NCBI GenBank assembly: GCA_009809945.1
Contig: WTPW01001631.1
Location: forward strand, 85,423 to 149,422
DNA: 64,000 nt
DNA from: Gigaspora margarita
Lineage: Eukaryota > Glomeromycota > Glomeromycetes > Diversisporales > Gigasporaceae
Direction: 5' to 3'
Below, one piece after another: positions 44,558-57,167 of the stretch. Each line of letters opens with the position of its first letter. Positions within the stretch are counted from its first letter, which is position 1. The notes under the pieces are model-generated. The model did not search any database and was not told where the DNA came from. It worked only from the letters and a program-made list of their open reading frames with translations. The position numbers and the translations under genes were made by a program.

Positions 44558-45270
44558 TATAAATTGGTAGTTATAAAAGTTGTAATTATAGTAATTATAT
44601 TATTATGTATAGAAAATATTTGTCAAAAATATAAGATATTTAAAAATTTTAATAAATAATAATATGTAATATTAAAGTTATTTTAGATTTTATAAAAATT
44701 AGTGCCTTTATATAGATAAATATTTAGATTAAAATATAGACCTAAGGCCATGCAAAATTAATTAATCGGTTTTCATAACCGGCCAGGTCAAAATTTGAAA
44801 ACTTTAAAAAAAACTTTTTTTTATATGTTTTAATAGCCGGGTGGAATTTTAAAAAAATTTTTTATAATTTCATAAAATTTTATATGAAAATAAAAAAAAA
44901 AAAAAAAGCCGGCCGGGCGGGTCTATTTAAAAGCTTCATGTTAAGAAAACCAAGTAATTAAATTTGTATGGCCTAATTATTAAGTGACAAAGTCATATAA
45001 AAATCGTAAGTAAAACATATAATTATTTTAAGAGAAAAATACCAATAACTCGTGATCTCCTAAACTTATTTCAATAAGTCTACCATTATTAGAACAACTT
45101 TGCAATATTTTGTACAAAAACTTTTTATTGTAAGTTAGCTACATTTTATTATTGAAAAAAAACTATACTAAATAATACATTTGTCTATTATTTAATGGTT
45201 TTATTAAACACTATTAGTTATTAGACTACCAATTGCGTCCATTGACTTGTTTATTTACAATTCTGCCAAA
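44558..45270. other. Downstream flank of the DUF3684 gene
   Basis: AT-rich, with a GCCGGCCGGGCGGGT patch (about 44908) and GGCCAGG (about 44783). No gene or clear element. Confidence 0.4.
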
Positions 45271-48200
45271 TTAAAAACTAATATTAAGTTGTTGCATTTT
45301 GTTAAACAACTTCGGCATGTAAAGCTTCGCAAATGATTGTAAATAATACTTATGGATATAAACAAAACAAGAATTTATGTTAAAAAGAAAAAATAAAAAA
45401 TAAAATAAAAGAAGCAAACTTTAAATATTTCTTACCTCATGTTTGGAACTATGTTGTTTAATAGCATTATGTGCTAATTCATGGCAAAATGTCATGAACC
45501 AAGATATCATGGCATTACTAGAAAGCGTTGAATTTTCAGAATAATGTGATTCAATATAATACTTAAGACTGAAAAATAAGGCATTTTGACGATTAAAGGC
45601 AATAGATGATGAATAATTATCATAAAATATGTGAATTTTATCACGTTTAATGCCAAAAACATCAGCGAGATTTATGAGAATGTTAATAAAACACATTAAT
45701 GTATTTTCCATAGATTTAGATAAAATAATAGAAGAATCCAGATTTTTTGCAATATAAAGCTTGATTTCATTCTTAACTCCAACATAAGTTAATGACAACT
45801 CTAATCAAAATGATACAGTAAAAAATTAATATTTAAATATTTAGATAATTATTATTACTTAAATCTGTATATGTCAATACCTGGTATAATATCACAATAT
45901 GTTTTACAATCTGTCAAAGTATTAACTGTGGCTTGATTATCCACGGTGCCTTCTAAGTTGGACCGGCAAGAATTGATCAAATTAAGCAATTCATCTTGTA
46001 AAACTTCTAGAGTTATAATTGACACAGGGGCTGACCATTTTGTTTTCGGTAATAATCCATGTATTTTACCCTTATTTGCCTTTAGAATATAATTGGAAGG
46101 ACATAATCGTTCTAGAAACTCTTGTGACTGCGTTAAAATGTTATACATGTGTGAAATATTTTCACGTCGAAAATTCTTGTGAATATAATTGAGCAAAGCC
46201 TTTGAGATGTCAAAATAATCTATTTTATTTCGAGTAACATATAAAACTAGAGAGTTATCACTTTCTGAACCAACACAAGCACGTGCTGGTTCAATTTTTA
46301 CGATAGTATCAAGTGTATAACTAATATTAATATCTTGAATCTCTTTAACTTTCAACTTGTTGATCCATTCTTCGTTATTTCTAATGTTGTCGTTGGTAAT
46401 CTCATTGTAGTAGATAGGTAAACGTTCTAGAATTTTTTGTTGCACTTCGTCTGAAGTTTGTGATGTTGTTACTTTGCCTTTTGGTTGAGGTGTTTCCTTG
46501 ACACTTGCATCAAGCGACCGACATCCTAATGCCTTTTTTTTTTGAAAAAAATAAGAGAATGAAATAAGTGGCAAAATAATATTTATGTTGTATTGGTACA
46601 GGGATCAATAAATTGTTTATAGAAAATAAAGAAGGTGCACATACTTTATATAGTTTTTCCAAATTGTCTTTAAATGGACAAATCAAAGGATTAAAGATTT
46701 TTGCATAATGTGCATTATCGTGTATAAATATATCATCTGCCCTAGCTAAGTGATATTGCTCAGGTTTTTTTAAACCCAACAGAATTGGGGATTGACACAT
46801 TTTATTAAATAGGTTCTTATTATTCTCGATCGAATTCAAATCACAGGCTATAATATTGAGAATTGTAATATATTTATCTATATCTTCGTTATAAAATTCT
46901 TCAGATGATGTAACAAGACGTTCTGCAAGAGTTGCTGGGGACGGATTTAATCTGACGCCACAATTTTCCAAAAATTTATTTGCGTTTTCCCCAAAGTCAA
47001 CGTGAGGAAAAAGCTCGATGAATCTAGTATGAAATTATGTTAGTTTGGTCGATGATTACAAACAAATTAAAAACATTCATATATTTACCTTTCATCTGAA
47101 CTTTTCAAAAAGCAATTTTTTGGTGTAGTATAAGTAATTTTACTAAATGAAGATTTGTGTTGGATAGGTATGAAGCTGAGGTTTGCAAGGGTTTTCCAAT
47201 CCCAATAATCGAAATCACCTCTGCGTGATGCCAAGTAATTGAAAATTTTCTTTGCTTCATAGATACTCTTTGGTGGTTCTTGCGATAATCTTTTCAACAA
47301 CTTTTCAGATGATGGATGTTGTCGGATACCCAATTCTTCAGCTCGATTACACAAATCTTGACGTAAAGAGTTGAATCTCATTACTGTACATTCACAATTT
47401 GAGAAACATTCTGATGGTTTGGCATAAGTGCCATCAATGCAAGGTAAGAATTTCTCTTGGATTAAAGTTGCATCATATACTTCACGATAATGATAGAAAT
47501 TTTTAATAAAAAAATCAAGAGCTTTGTTACGAATTGTAATATTCGTAACTGGTGTTGCAAGTTTGAGAACAGTTTGAAGAGATGGATAAAGTTGCAGACC
47601 CAATTTGATAAGAAATTTTTCTAGAATTTCATATATTTCACGATTAACAAGAATAATTAATAATAAAAAATTTTATTAATTTTCGCAAATACAGTACACA
47701 TACCTTCATTCGCATTATTGTTCCATCTTCCTTTCCACTGAATTACAGGTAATCCAAGGTCTCTATTTTGAGCATATGGGACGTACAAATCCTTTGCAAG
47801 ACATCTTTGATCTTCAAACCTTGAAATATTATTCATAGACCCGATTTTTCCATATTTTATCACATTAACATTGTCAAATTGTTGCTCTCTTAACCAAATT
47901 GCTGTTGACTTCAATTTTTCAATTTCTCTTCTCTTAAGGTGTTCTTCATTCTGAGTGAAATATTTCACAAGTTGCATGTGATCAAGATTCCCAGGACTAG
48001 CCAAACGATCAAAGACAAGTTGCAATTCTACACACTACATTTTTATTATATTAAAATTATTGACTTATCTAAGACTAGTTTTGATATATTAAATATGAGT
48101 ATCGATACTTACCTTGCGCACGCCCAATTTTATGAAGAATTTTTCGGGAATTTTGTTGAAATACTTCATGTTAATGTTAGGTAAGTCAGAGAAAAGGGTC

Positions 48201-50925
48201 ACGTTTGGAAAATATGTTTGCTTTGGTCTTTTTAAACCAAGCTTAGTAGGTATACATTTCTTTTTATAGAGCAATTTATAAATTATGGTTTGGTTATCAT
48301 TACTAATCGAATTAATATTTCGAGAAAGGACTTCCCAAAATTTATCTACATATTTAGCATCGTTCTCTAATTCAGGTTTGTCAACAATATATTGTGTCCA
48401 TTCAACCAGTGTAAGTTCTGTCCAACTGCGAAATAATAACGTGTTAAAAGAAAAAATGATACAAAGATTAAAAAGCATTATCGCTATTAATTATAACGAA
48501 ATCGTACTTAAAGCATTTAAAATCATCTTTATTGAATTTTTTACTAATGCCATATGGAAACAAATTAGGTGGAAGATCAGCATCTGGTTGAATCTTTGAT
48601 GGATTCAAGAAATAACGAAAATTTTTCAGAGGTAAATCAAATTTTCCAACACGTATAATAGTTAACTTCATAAATTGATCAAATTGATCTTTTGGAATAT
48701 TTTGTTTTGAACAATATGATATCCACCATCGTATTAAGTCTATTATTTCATCTTCACTTAAAATTCGGCTTTTTAATTCCTTGAATACATCATCTATCGA
48801 AATTTCTTCGATAAGTTTTTTATCTTTTGCCATTTTGAAAAATGCTTCGCATTGGTCCATCAAGATTTTTGGAACAACAGAAACTGATTTTACAAAAGTT
48901 GCCATCTCTGGATTAGGTAATCGTACTTTACTGATTGTATCAATACAACTAGTAGATATGATTGGAAACCATGATGAGTTACAATTGAAAAATTGAGGTT
49001 CGATTATTTTCTCTACTTGAGGATCTGGTGTGCTTGGATGGAAATTAAAATGAGCAAGTGCATGCGCAGCACGTTTCTCAAGTAATTCTCGGACTGAATC
49101 TGTTAACTTCAACTTTTGATAGAGATTTGCTACTTGACTCATTTCATCTTCATATAATAAACGACACAATACACCAGCTAAACACAACATCTCACTATTA
49201 TACACAGATAGAGTTTTATCCGCAAAATCTATTGATTCTCGTTCAACCTATAAAAAGATTAATTTAGCATAACACAAAAGATGCTTAATGAAAAATAAAT
49301 AAAATAAACATATTCTTACTGTTGGAATAACACGTGCAGCTATATGTACAGAACAACCAGTTGTTTGATGTGTTCGGAAACCAATAAAAATCCGACCTTG
49401 TTCAGGAAATGGTAATAAATCTTGGAAAATCTTGGACATTTTATTTTTAAATTCAAAATTATCATCGTTCCTAGTGAAAATCAAATGCATAGTAGTTTGA
49501 CTAGGAGGTTTTTTCTTCGTCATTCGTTCCATCTCTGCGACAAATTCTTTCTGAACTTGAACTTTCAAGTTGCCACTAGCGACACAAAGACGTATTGATG
49601 CATTTTCTGTTGGATAATTACGGAATAAAGACTTGGATAATGACATATCAGTTGGAATAATTCTGCGAACATTAAGTTGTACGTCACACACTTCGACCGA
49701 TTCAAGTTTAAACATATTTTTTGGAGAACATTTGTTTATGTCAGATCGAATTGCCATTGATCGTGGGTTACCCATTTGTTTTTTTAAATGAATAATGCAA
49801 TGATTATGATCATCAAAATATACAGAAACTTCACGAAGGTTAACAGTAAATCCCTATAAAATATTTGTCGGATATGAATGTAATTACGAAATTTTTGCCG
49901 GTTAAAAACAATATCATCGATATCTGGTCTATTACACTTACTAGTGAAGTAGCCAAAAATCGTCCAAATTTGTCCAAATCTGGAAACTAATGAAAAGGTC
50001 ATTCAGGTCAGTACATAATATAATCGATTAAAAAGGGAATGAAATGAAATATGTAATAATTTACTTCTGCAGGTTCTCTCACATCCATTAGAAATGTAGT
50101 CCATTCATCTTTTACACTTGTCGTAGCCTGCTTCGCCAATAACTGATCACCATGCCAATAAAATGCCATACCCTGTCCGCCAGAAGACACACTATGGCAA
50201 AATAATAATATATATTATATCGAGCTCGTAAAATAAACACCATTATGAAAAGTTTGATCGCTTACAATGGTTGTTCACAAACGGAAAATAAGGAATAAAA
50301 TCCAACACCGAAAGCGCCAATCTTTCATAAACAAGAAAAAAATACTAATGATCAATACTACGCATTGAAATAAAAAAATTAATCAATGATTCGGGGAGAT
50401 TGAATACCTTTTTTTCATCAGGATTTCCCTCGGCAATTTTCTTTAATCGATTCCAATCCTCTGGTCTAAAAGCAAATCCATTATTTCTGAATTGAATTCT
50501 TGCATATTTTGTATGTCTGGCATTATTTATACCCGTAATTGTATTGAGTTTACCAGACTTTTCGGTACTAAATATTATCTGGACGGCTGTAGCCTTTGCA
50601 TCATCTTCAAATAAAATTAGATGAGTATTATTAAAAAATTAAGCATTTTTGCTAACAAAAATTCGAACCTGCATTTTGCATTAATTCCCTGAATATTACA
50701 AATTCGGACGCATATCTATTAACGTTAAAAAAAAAAATTTCCAAATTAGATGTAATAAAGAGTAATTACATATTCAAATTAAACCGTATATACGAAAAAA
50801 AAATTATTTTTGGAAACTCACCGTGCCAACATTTTGTCGATCAAATGCCTTTGATTGACTTCGACTCGTACCTCGTTGGCTTCACTACAGTTCATTACTT
50901 GATTTCTGCAGTCATCAACCGACAT
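45271..50925 (-). CDS. DUF3684 / HSP90-like ATPase-fold protein, 15 exons, 1499 aa
   Basis: Large fungal protein with an HSP90/sacsin-like GHKL ATPase fold and a DUF3684 body; the cellular role is not established. Exons (high to low): 50925-50822, 50715-50669, 50604-50408, 50321-50266, 50191-50065, 49986-49942, 49853-49320, 49247-48508, 48425-48113, 48034-47704, 47620-47089, 47023-46645, 46532-45881, 45800-45436, 45348-45271. All 14 introns are GT-AG and the exons sum to 4500 nt without a break. Residues 44-53 (RELMQNADDA) are the ATP-site helix with E45 and N49; 117-130 (IGAFGVGFYSLFSV) is the glycine-rich lid motif. A classical DxGxG box is not seen; NNG takes its place. Residues 1459-1469 (HELAHNAIKQH) form a zincin-like motif. 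The start MSVDDC was chosen for position before the ATPase helix; an in-frame upstream ATG exists (51055). Confidence 0.93.
45436..45492 (-). other. HExxHxxxxxH motif in DUF3684 protein
   Basis: The end of exon 14 encodes SWFMTFCHELAHNAIKQHSS and then KHE. H1459, H1463 and H1469 have the spacing of zinc ligands in metzincin/WLM-like peptidases, with E1460 as the potential general base. The usual glycine at the eighth position is isoleucine. Confidence 0.7.
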
Positions 50926-51809
50926 TTTGATATTTTTAATTATATGAATAAATAAATTATTATTAGGTGGTATACTAGAATGGAGGAAAGACTTTTCGTT
51001 CAAATCTAAATATCTAATAATTTTTTGTATTCCTAGGGGATTTTTTATAGGCATCAATAAATATAAAATTTGGATAAATTCGCGGAGCTATGAATTCCGA
51101 TATTGCCTTCCTAATTTGTAATTACCTTTCTCTTTTATCATTTTGGATAATATTATCGAAATTTCTGTTCTGACATTATTTATTTTACTTTTAGAGTTTG
51201 TTAGTAAATATTTTTTTTTATTTCATAAATTTACAACTGTAACTGGTAAGATTTGACTAGTAATAAAGTTTACACTAGTAATAAAGTTTACGCCAATAAG
51301 ATACACACTGATTTTGACTCTATTAAATAAAAGTCGATCTTTTCTTTGATTTTGATTCCATTTAATAATAAAAATAGTTGTTGAAAGAAAAGATTATTTG
51401 AATATTGCCAATAAAACTTTGGAAATCTTACGAACATAGAAAAGAACTTAATTTGTGAAACCTTCGTTTCGAAGCCTTCGTCCAGATCTCAATACATGTG
51501 ACAAATTATTTGTCAAATTAGGCCAGACAAAGCTAACTTTTTGGTTCTCATAACCCGCAAGCTGGGGCATAAAATTTCTGGGTGATGTAATCTGCTTTTT
51601 TTCCGGCGATATTTTTCCGAAAAGGAACTTAGAAATCACAGTCGGAAGTAGTATTATTAAACTATTGAATTATTTATATTACGTATAATATATAAAGAGA
51701 CTGTTGAAAAATCGGGTTGGAAATTGACATCGTTAAAAGGAAATCTCCGCCATTTTTACAATAGCTCCTTCCTCTATGATTTATAGAAAAAATAGATTGA
51801 TAAATACTG
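50926..51809. other. Upstream region of the DUF3684 gene
   Basis: The expected promoter lies here. A tandem AGTAATAAAGTTTACACT-type repeat is present (about 51258-51293). A 63-codon minus frame at 51448-51639 shows no recognisable domain. Confidence 0.35.
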
Positions 51810-52015
51810 CGCACACAGCCAAAAAATTTGCAATTTTTAAATACTGCACACAATTAAAAAAAACTTGCTATTTTTTTATATTGCGCACTTTTAAAATAAT
51901 GCGTTCAACTAAAAAACTTGCAACTTTTAAATACTATGCTCAACTAAAAAACTTAAATGGTTTAAATACAGTACTTTACTCAAAAAAACCTTGCTTTAAA
52001 TACTGCGCTTACTAA
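51810..52015. repeat. Degenerate tandem repeat, about 35-40-bp unit
   Basis: AAATACTGCGC... CTAAAAAACTTGCAATTTTT-like units occur about five times. Open frames over it (rich in K, Y and C) arise from the repeat. Confidence 0.65.
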
Positions 52016-52126
52016 ACAAAAACTGATAAAACACTTTAATTCGTGATCCGCCTGGGAACCAGTGAAAAATCATGTGATTTTCATTATTAAATTTCGCCTT
52101 TTCGGAATCTGGCGTTTCCCTAAGGA

Positions 52127-52975
52127 CAGGGCCGATGATTTTCTGTGACTTGACGAAATCAAATTCTGTAAAAATTCCGTGCATCATAAATTGCTTTTTC
52201 TGCAGCATTTCCGTGATCAATTTTTAAAATTCTGCGTAATTTGTATTAAAAATATATACATTCTGCAATTGATTTTTTTTTTTTTGTAATATGATAACAA
52301 TGGCACTTAGTTGATTTGTATCGATGCTTATCCTTTTTAGCATCAACTCCATTTTGATAACAATAACAACTTGATTTATTCCAGCATTATTTTCTTTAAC
52401 TTGATTTATTTCGCCATTGTCGGCGTTATTATTACATTTATATAAAAAAAAAATCTTATTGTCTACTATGACAACCAAGCATTTACTAATTTCCTACATA
52501 TCGCAAAACTTCGCCTAAGAAATCACCTTTTATGCATTAACAAAAAAAATTCCTTGCAAAATTTTAGTATAATGTCACCTACTAATCCTAACCTCAAACC
52601 GGTGTCACATTTTATTTAGGTGACATATAAATTTAATTAAATAAATAAACTAAGTGCGTGAGATAAAAATTTAGGGTTGGGCCTTAACGTTAGAGGCTAT
52701 AGGATTAGAGTGATGCATAATACAAGTAAAATTTCATTCCCGTCATTTTAATTAGTGCACCACGATCGATTTAAACATTAGTTTTTGCATATTTCGCTTT
52801 TTTCTTTACGCGTGTTCGAATTCTTCGTCAAAATTTGCATCTCCGATTGGCTATTTCCTCTCAAGGAGTTTGTATTACCCACGCAAATAAGCATTCCGCG
52901 CGTTACCTGTGTGTTTACAACCCGATTCCGTGATTTCTGCGGCATTCCGTGAAATGCAGAAAATCATCGGCCCTG
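52127..52975. mobile_element. Non-autonomous hAT element, 849 bp
   Basis: Ends CAGGGCCGATGATTTTCTG and CAGAAAATCATCGGCCCTG are exact complements over 19 bp. The 8-bp sequence CCTAAGGA flanks it exactly (52119-52126 and 52976-52983). Subterminal ATTCCGTG/CACGGAAT words repeat near both ends. No transposase remains inside. Confidence 0.93.
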
Positions 52976-53051
52976 CCTAAGGATAAATCAATTTCGTACA
53001 TGCCATAACAAACATTGTAGAGGAAAAAAATACGAGCATAACAGTCATAGG

Positions 53052-54050
53052 TAGGGTTCCGCATGGAATGGACTTTCCATGTATTGTTCATGTATCAGCC
53101 CAGCATGGACTGGGCTTGGATATTTAATATGGATTTTTTGTTGGATCTGGTCAGATCCATATAAAATAGGTTAAATTCGGATTCATATCCAAAAACCTAT
53201 GGACAATCCATATGTACCATATGCTAATTATTTTATGTTTTTTAAAAAAAAATATATATTTTTTTATTATGTTAACTACAACTCTCAAATAACAATATGG
53301 ACATTAATAATTAAAGAATTTTATTTAAAGTAGTAAAATATTAAAATGTAATCAAATAGACTCTTTAATATTAATAAGTTTAGAATTATAATTTAAATTT
53401 CTCTATTTAAAAAATGCGAAGATATATTATTTTACAAATTATTCTATCACTATAAATATTAGTCATATGAAATTAACTTTATATAACTTATACATATACA
53501 CACATCTTTCTTTTATTTCAATATACTTATACTAAGTATTTATATTAATTACATACTTGATTGGTGGAAATCAAATTATCATTGATTTCCAAACTTATCT
53601 TAGATAGCTAGAGATTTTTTTAGTTATCCTAGTCAAGTGTGCCATTAGAGCAAATTTTTAGTTTAGCTGTAGAATTATTGAAGATACTGTTGAAGCATTA
53701 ATATATCAAAAAAAAATTGGTTGTCAAAGAAATTGGTCATCAAAGAACTTAGTTGTCAAAAAAATTGGTTGTCTAAATATCACAAATGGTATGTAACTTT
53801 AGTTATATTTAAATAGATTTTAGACTAATGTATATGCAATTAATACTAATTTTGGTTGCAAAATTTTTGTAAAAACTTGGATCCATGGGCCGAATTTGGA
53901 TTGTACTATATCAGATATGGATATGGGCCGGACTTGGATCTGTCCAATTAAATATGGGCTGAATTTGGATATAAATATTGTGTATTTTTTTTAATGGGCT
54001 GGATCTAGATATTAAAATATCCGGCCCAGCTCGGCCCATGTGGAACCCTA
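53052..54050. mobile_element. hAT-like element, about 1 kb
   Basis: Ends TAGGGTTCCGCATGG and CCATGTGGAACCCTA are inverted. Subterminal arrays of TGGATATGGGC / GCCCAGC / GGATCC-type words lie near both ends. Flanking octamers (GTCATAGG and GTTAGAAT) match poorly. No transposase. The right end lies just upstream of the Myb/SANT-like remnant. Confidence 0.75.
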
Positions 54051-54065
54051 GTTAGAATCTTAGCG

Positions 54066-55000
54066 ATATGGACTGACAATCAATTGCACTTATTAATCAA
54101 CGAAAGAAGAAATAGAAATGCAAGTAGGGTGGAATAATATTGCAAGTATAATTAATGAGAGATTTAGTACCAACTATACGGAATATCAATGCAAGGGTAA
54201 ATTTCAAAATCTTGTAAGAGATTATACTGTAAGTGTTTTTACCGAAGGCGCTCATTGACAGATTAAACCATAACTAGGTTGTGATCTGTATAATCTAACG
54301 AGTTACTTGATCTTCGTTAGTTGACATGCCAATATATGGCAGGAGATCGAGCAGGGTGTAGATTCAGAACTGGGGCACGATACTTTGAAAAGTTTCATTC
54401 TCATTTTTGGGAGAGACCAGATGAATTTCTTCATATACTAAGACGAGACCTTGGATATTATTGTTAGCGGGTTAGACTGAAACTTATAATCTGTGGATTA
54501 AAAACGCTAGAAACAGTATTTGATCAGGTATACAATACAAATACATTCTCAAGACGAAGAGAATTACGATGCCGTAACCACACTCCACTACCAACTTATG
54601 ATGAAGTGTCATCAATGCTAAGTGCAGGTCATCGTGAATCTACTACCAACCAAAGAGATCAATTTGCATCACCCATCCGAAGAGTTCCTAGTAGAAGGGA
54701 AGAGAACGTTAATTGAGATGTTGCAAATAATAATCAGATGTTAAAAATAGCATGAGCTACCAAGGTAAAGCTAGTGGAGTAAATGATGTGGGTGGAAATT
54801 CAGATAACAACCCAGCCCATAATGAGAATAAAAATTCTAACCATAATAACAATAATTTAATTTAGCTAGCCATGAAGTGACTGCCTTCAGCAAGTAATCC
54901 CTGAACTCTTAGTGCATCACAAAATAGTGATATTAGTATGCCCAATATCAGAGGAGGTAGTCAACTACCTTCCTATATGGAAGTATAAACGAGAGGAGTT
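54066..55000 (+). pseudogene. Myb/SANT-like DNA-binding protein, two exons, broken
   Basis: Exon 1 encodes WTDNQLHLLINERRNRN, then after a frameshift near 54120 WNNIASIINERFSTNYTE and YQCKGKFQNLVRDYT, the pattern of a trihelix/Myb-SANT-like domain (W at start, W in mid-helix, YxxxQCxxKFxxLVRxY). A GT-AG intron (54229-54320, with CTAAC) joins in phase to exon 2: GARYFEKFHSHFWERPDEF, FSRRRELRCRNHTPLPTYDE and a low-complexity tail rich in N, S and G. A TAG near 54465, a TGA near 54717 and further stops break it. The N-terminus before the domain is missing, possibly displaced by the hAT-like element at 53052-54050. I associate this protein layout with expanded families in Rhizophagus; its target genes are unknown. 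Confidence 0.65.
54229..54320 (+). other. Intron in the Myb/SANT-like pseudogene
   Basis: 92 nt, GTAAGTGTTTTTACC to CTTCGTTAG, with a CTAAC branch-site-like word. Splicing joins RDYT to LTCQYMAGDRAG in phase. Confidence 0.7.
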
Positions 55001-55017
55001 AAAATTCATTTAGTTAC

Positions 55018-55080
55018 TGTATAGGCTCAAAAAGCCATGCCATGGTCGTGGCATCCTGTCGGGCTTGCTTTGCAATAAAT
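55018..55080 (+). other. Possible 3' UTR segment with hairpin and AATAAA
   Basis: AAGCCATGCCATGGTCGTGG forms a short stem with GCCATGC/GTGGCAT, and CAATAAATG 40 nt later is a polyadenylation-signal-like word. This would fit the end of the Myb/SANT-like transcript. Confidence 0.35.
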
Positions 55081-55396
55081 GCGAATCAAAAAAATAAAGC
55101 ATTACTTCATAGTTAAATTGGGTAGTCATATTAAACTTTGATATTTTATTTAATTAAATTTCATTTCGTTTTCGATTTTTTTTTTTTAATGGATAGGATT
55201 TACTGTTTTGTACTAAATTTAGTACATTTTTAAAACCTCATAAAAAATATAAAAAAATTAAAAAGTTTAATTTTTTTTATATACAAAAATCTAATAAATA
55301 TTCAAAATAGTTTGGTATAATTTATTTTAATCTTATTAATAATAAAATTATTGCAAAAAAATTTTTGTTAGATCTTATATTTTTTTTGTAATTTGT
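55081..55396. other. Gene-free AT-rich stretch
   Basis: Only AT-rich sequence; nothing supported. Confidence 0.4.
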
Positions 55397-56062
55397 TATC
55401 CCTTAAACTGTAAAGCAAATTCAGGCAAATTTGCCTGGAAAATTGCTATAAATATGCTTATGATTTATATTTTTTAAAACTTAAAATATTTAATTGAAAT
55501 TTTTTTTGATAATATTTGAAAATAAAAATTATATTATAGTAGTATTAATTTTTATTATAAAAAAAAATTTTTAAGTTGCTTATAAGCTAAAAATAGACAA
55601 ATTTTAAAAAATTTATTAGCCAAAAAAATTATTTACTTATTCTTGGTGAACTCTATAAATATTAGCTCTAACTTTCTGTTTTAATACAATATTGTAGTTT
55701 ATAAAAAGAATTACAATTTTATTTATTGCATCTTTTGTGATTTACTTGTAAAAATTAGGACTTGTATTAGAAAAGAAATTTTTTTTTATAGACAGGAACA
55801 TATAAAATTTAAGAAAACCTAAAGAAAATTTTTATAGTAAAAATTTTAAAATAAAAGCTTTAAACTTTTATTGCTTTAAAGTTTATTAATAATTTTAAAA
55901 AATTTTCTTAATAAAGTTTATAAAATATGTTTTAAAAAAAACATTCTATAAATAATATATTCCCCATATTCTTAATAAAATTTTATTTTATTTAAAAAAT
56001 TGTAAATATATTTAAAAAATCCAAGCAAATTTGTCTGGAAAACTGTTTAAGGGATACAAAAT
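55397..56062. mobile_element. Inverted-repeat element, about 660 bp
   Basis: TTATCCCTTAAACTGTAAAG at the left and CTGTTTAAGGGATACAAA at the right are inverted. Each is followed inward by a CAAATTTGCCTGGAAAA or AAGCAAATTTGTCTGG word. The interior is almost pure AT, without coding capacity. Confidence 0.7.
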
Positions 56063-56637
56063 TTAGTATACCTTTTATGATTAATTATAACTATAATTAC
56101 TAATAAATTTTGCAAACTAAAAGTTTAATTATTTAAAAATTAGTAAAAACTAATTATAATTAAAAGATTTTTTTAGTTATATGGGGTCTGTGCTGTGAAA
56201 ATGACCTTACGGCACTAGAAATTTTTTTGAGTAAATAGTGAATAAAGATTGTATAACCAAAACAACCCAAATTTGATTTTTTGCTAATTTTAGATATGAG
56301 CTTCACAAATCTTTTTGTTATTGGATAAAAATTAAAATTGTGTAATGATGTCTGTTCAAAATTGATAGTAAAATATTTATCCACTATATCGATCATTTCC
56401 ATTCTATATTTAAAAAATCTTTAGGACTTCCATAATTTATTTAATATTAAGATAACCGGTTATAATATTTGTATAAAATGAACTTTGTGTTTCATAAATT
56501 AAGATTTAAAAAAAATCCTAATTTTGGTTTGTGGGCCTTGTAACCCTATTTTCAAGGCGCAGATCCATATTATAATATTTATTATTTAAGGGAGGCAAAG
56601 TATTGTGAACAGGGTATATTGTGATCAGATAAGATAT
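56063..56637. other. Gene-free AT-rich stretch
   Basis: An 80-codon minus frame at 56160-56402 has no recognisable feature. No element ends seen. Confidence 0.4.
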
Positions 56638-56945
56638 CTTATGATCCAGTAATTGGAATTTGACAATTTTGGTACTATTTGATTTGTTTTTTGAGTCAAA
56701 TTAAATGATATAAAATTCATTTAATTCTAATTACTAGATCACAAGATATCATCATTTATACAAAATATAAATTTTTGTATATAGTATAGAATTTGCAAAT
56801 TTTTTCTATATTAACCTTTAATGATCTTGGGATCCTATAATTGGATCTTAACAATTTTGTACTTGTTAGAATTGTCTCACTGAGATGGTCATTTTGGTGA
56901 AACATTATTCAAAAAAACCAGTAGATCAAAAATTATTTGCTGTGT
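56638..56945. repeat. Two adjacent hairpins of the dispersed family
   Basis: The first (about 56638-56755) reads ATGATCCAGTAATTGGAATT to TTACTAGATCAC with GATTTTGGTACTATTTGATT inside. The second (about 56823-56945) reads GATCTTGGGATCCTATAATT with GAATTGTCTCACTGAGATGG. TATTGTGAACAGGG and CTGTGTTCACAATA (about 56602 and 56939) are inverted and enclose both. Confidence 0.75.
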
Positions 56946-57167
56946 TCACAATACTCATTCTTTCTCTAAAATTTAGTTTTTATATTATATTTGTATAATA
57001 ATTATTTATATCTAAAACTATATATGATATAAAGAATTTTTGTAGTAAATTATTCTTTATTAAGCATAGTTCAAATAATAAAAATTTTATAAAAAAAATC
57101 TATTTGTTTATTAAAAAGTTTTGCTAATAAGAACCTTAAGGTGTCCATAATACCTCTATTTTACTTA

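Noticed and set aside
49058..49267. + strand frames inside 47939-49267
   Set aside because: Antisense to exons of the DUF3684 gene, which join in phase across 14 introns.
51448..51639. 63-codon minus frame upstream of the DUF3684 gene
   Set aside because: No recognisable motif, paralogue or splice partner; not kept as a gene.
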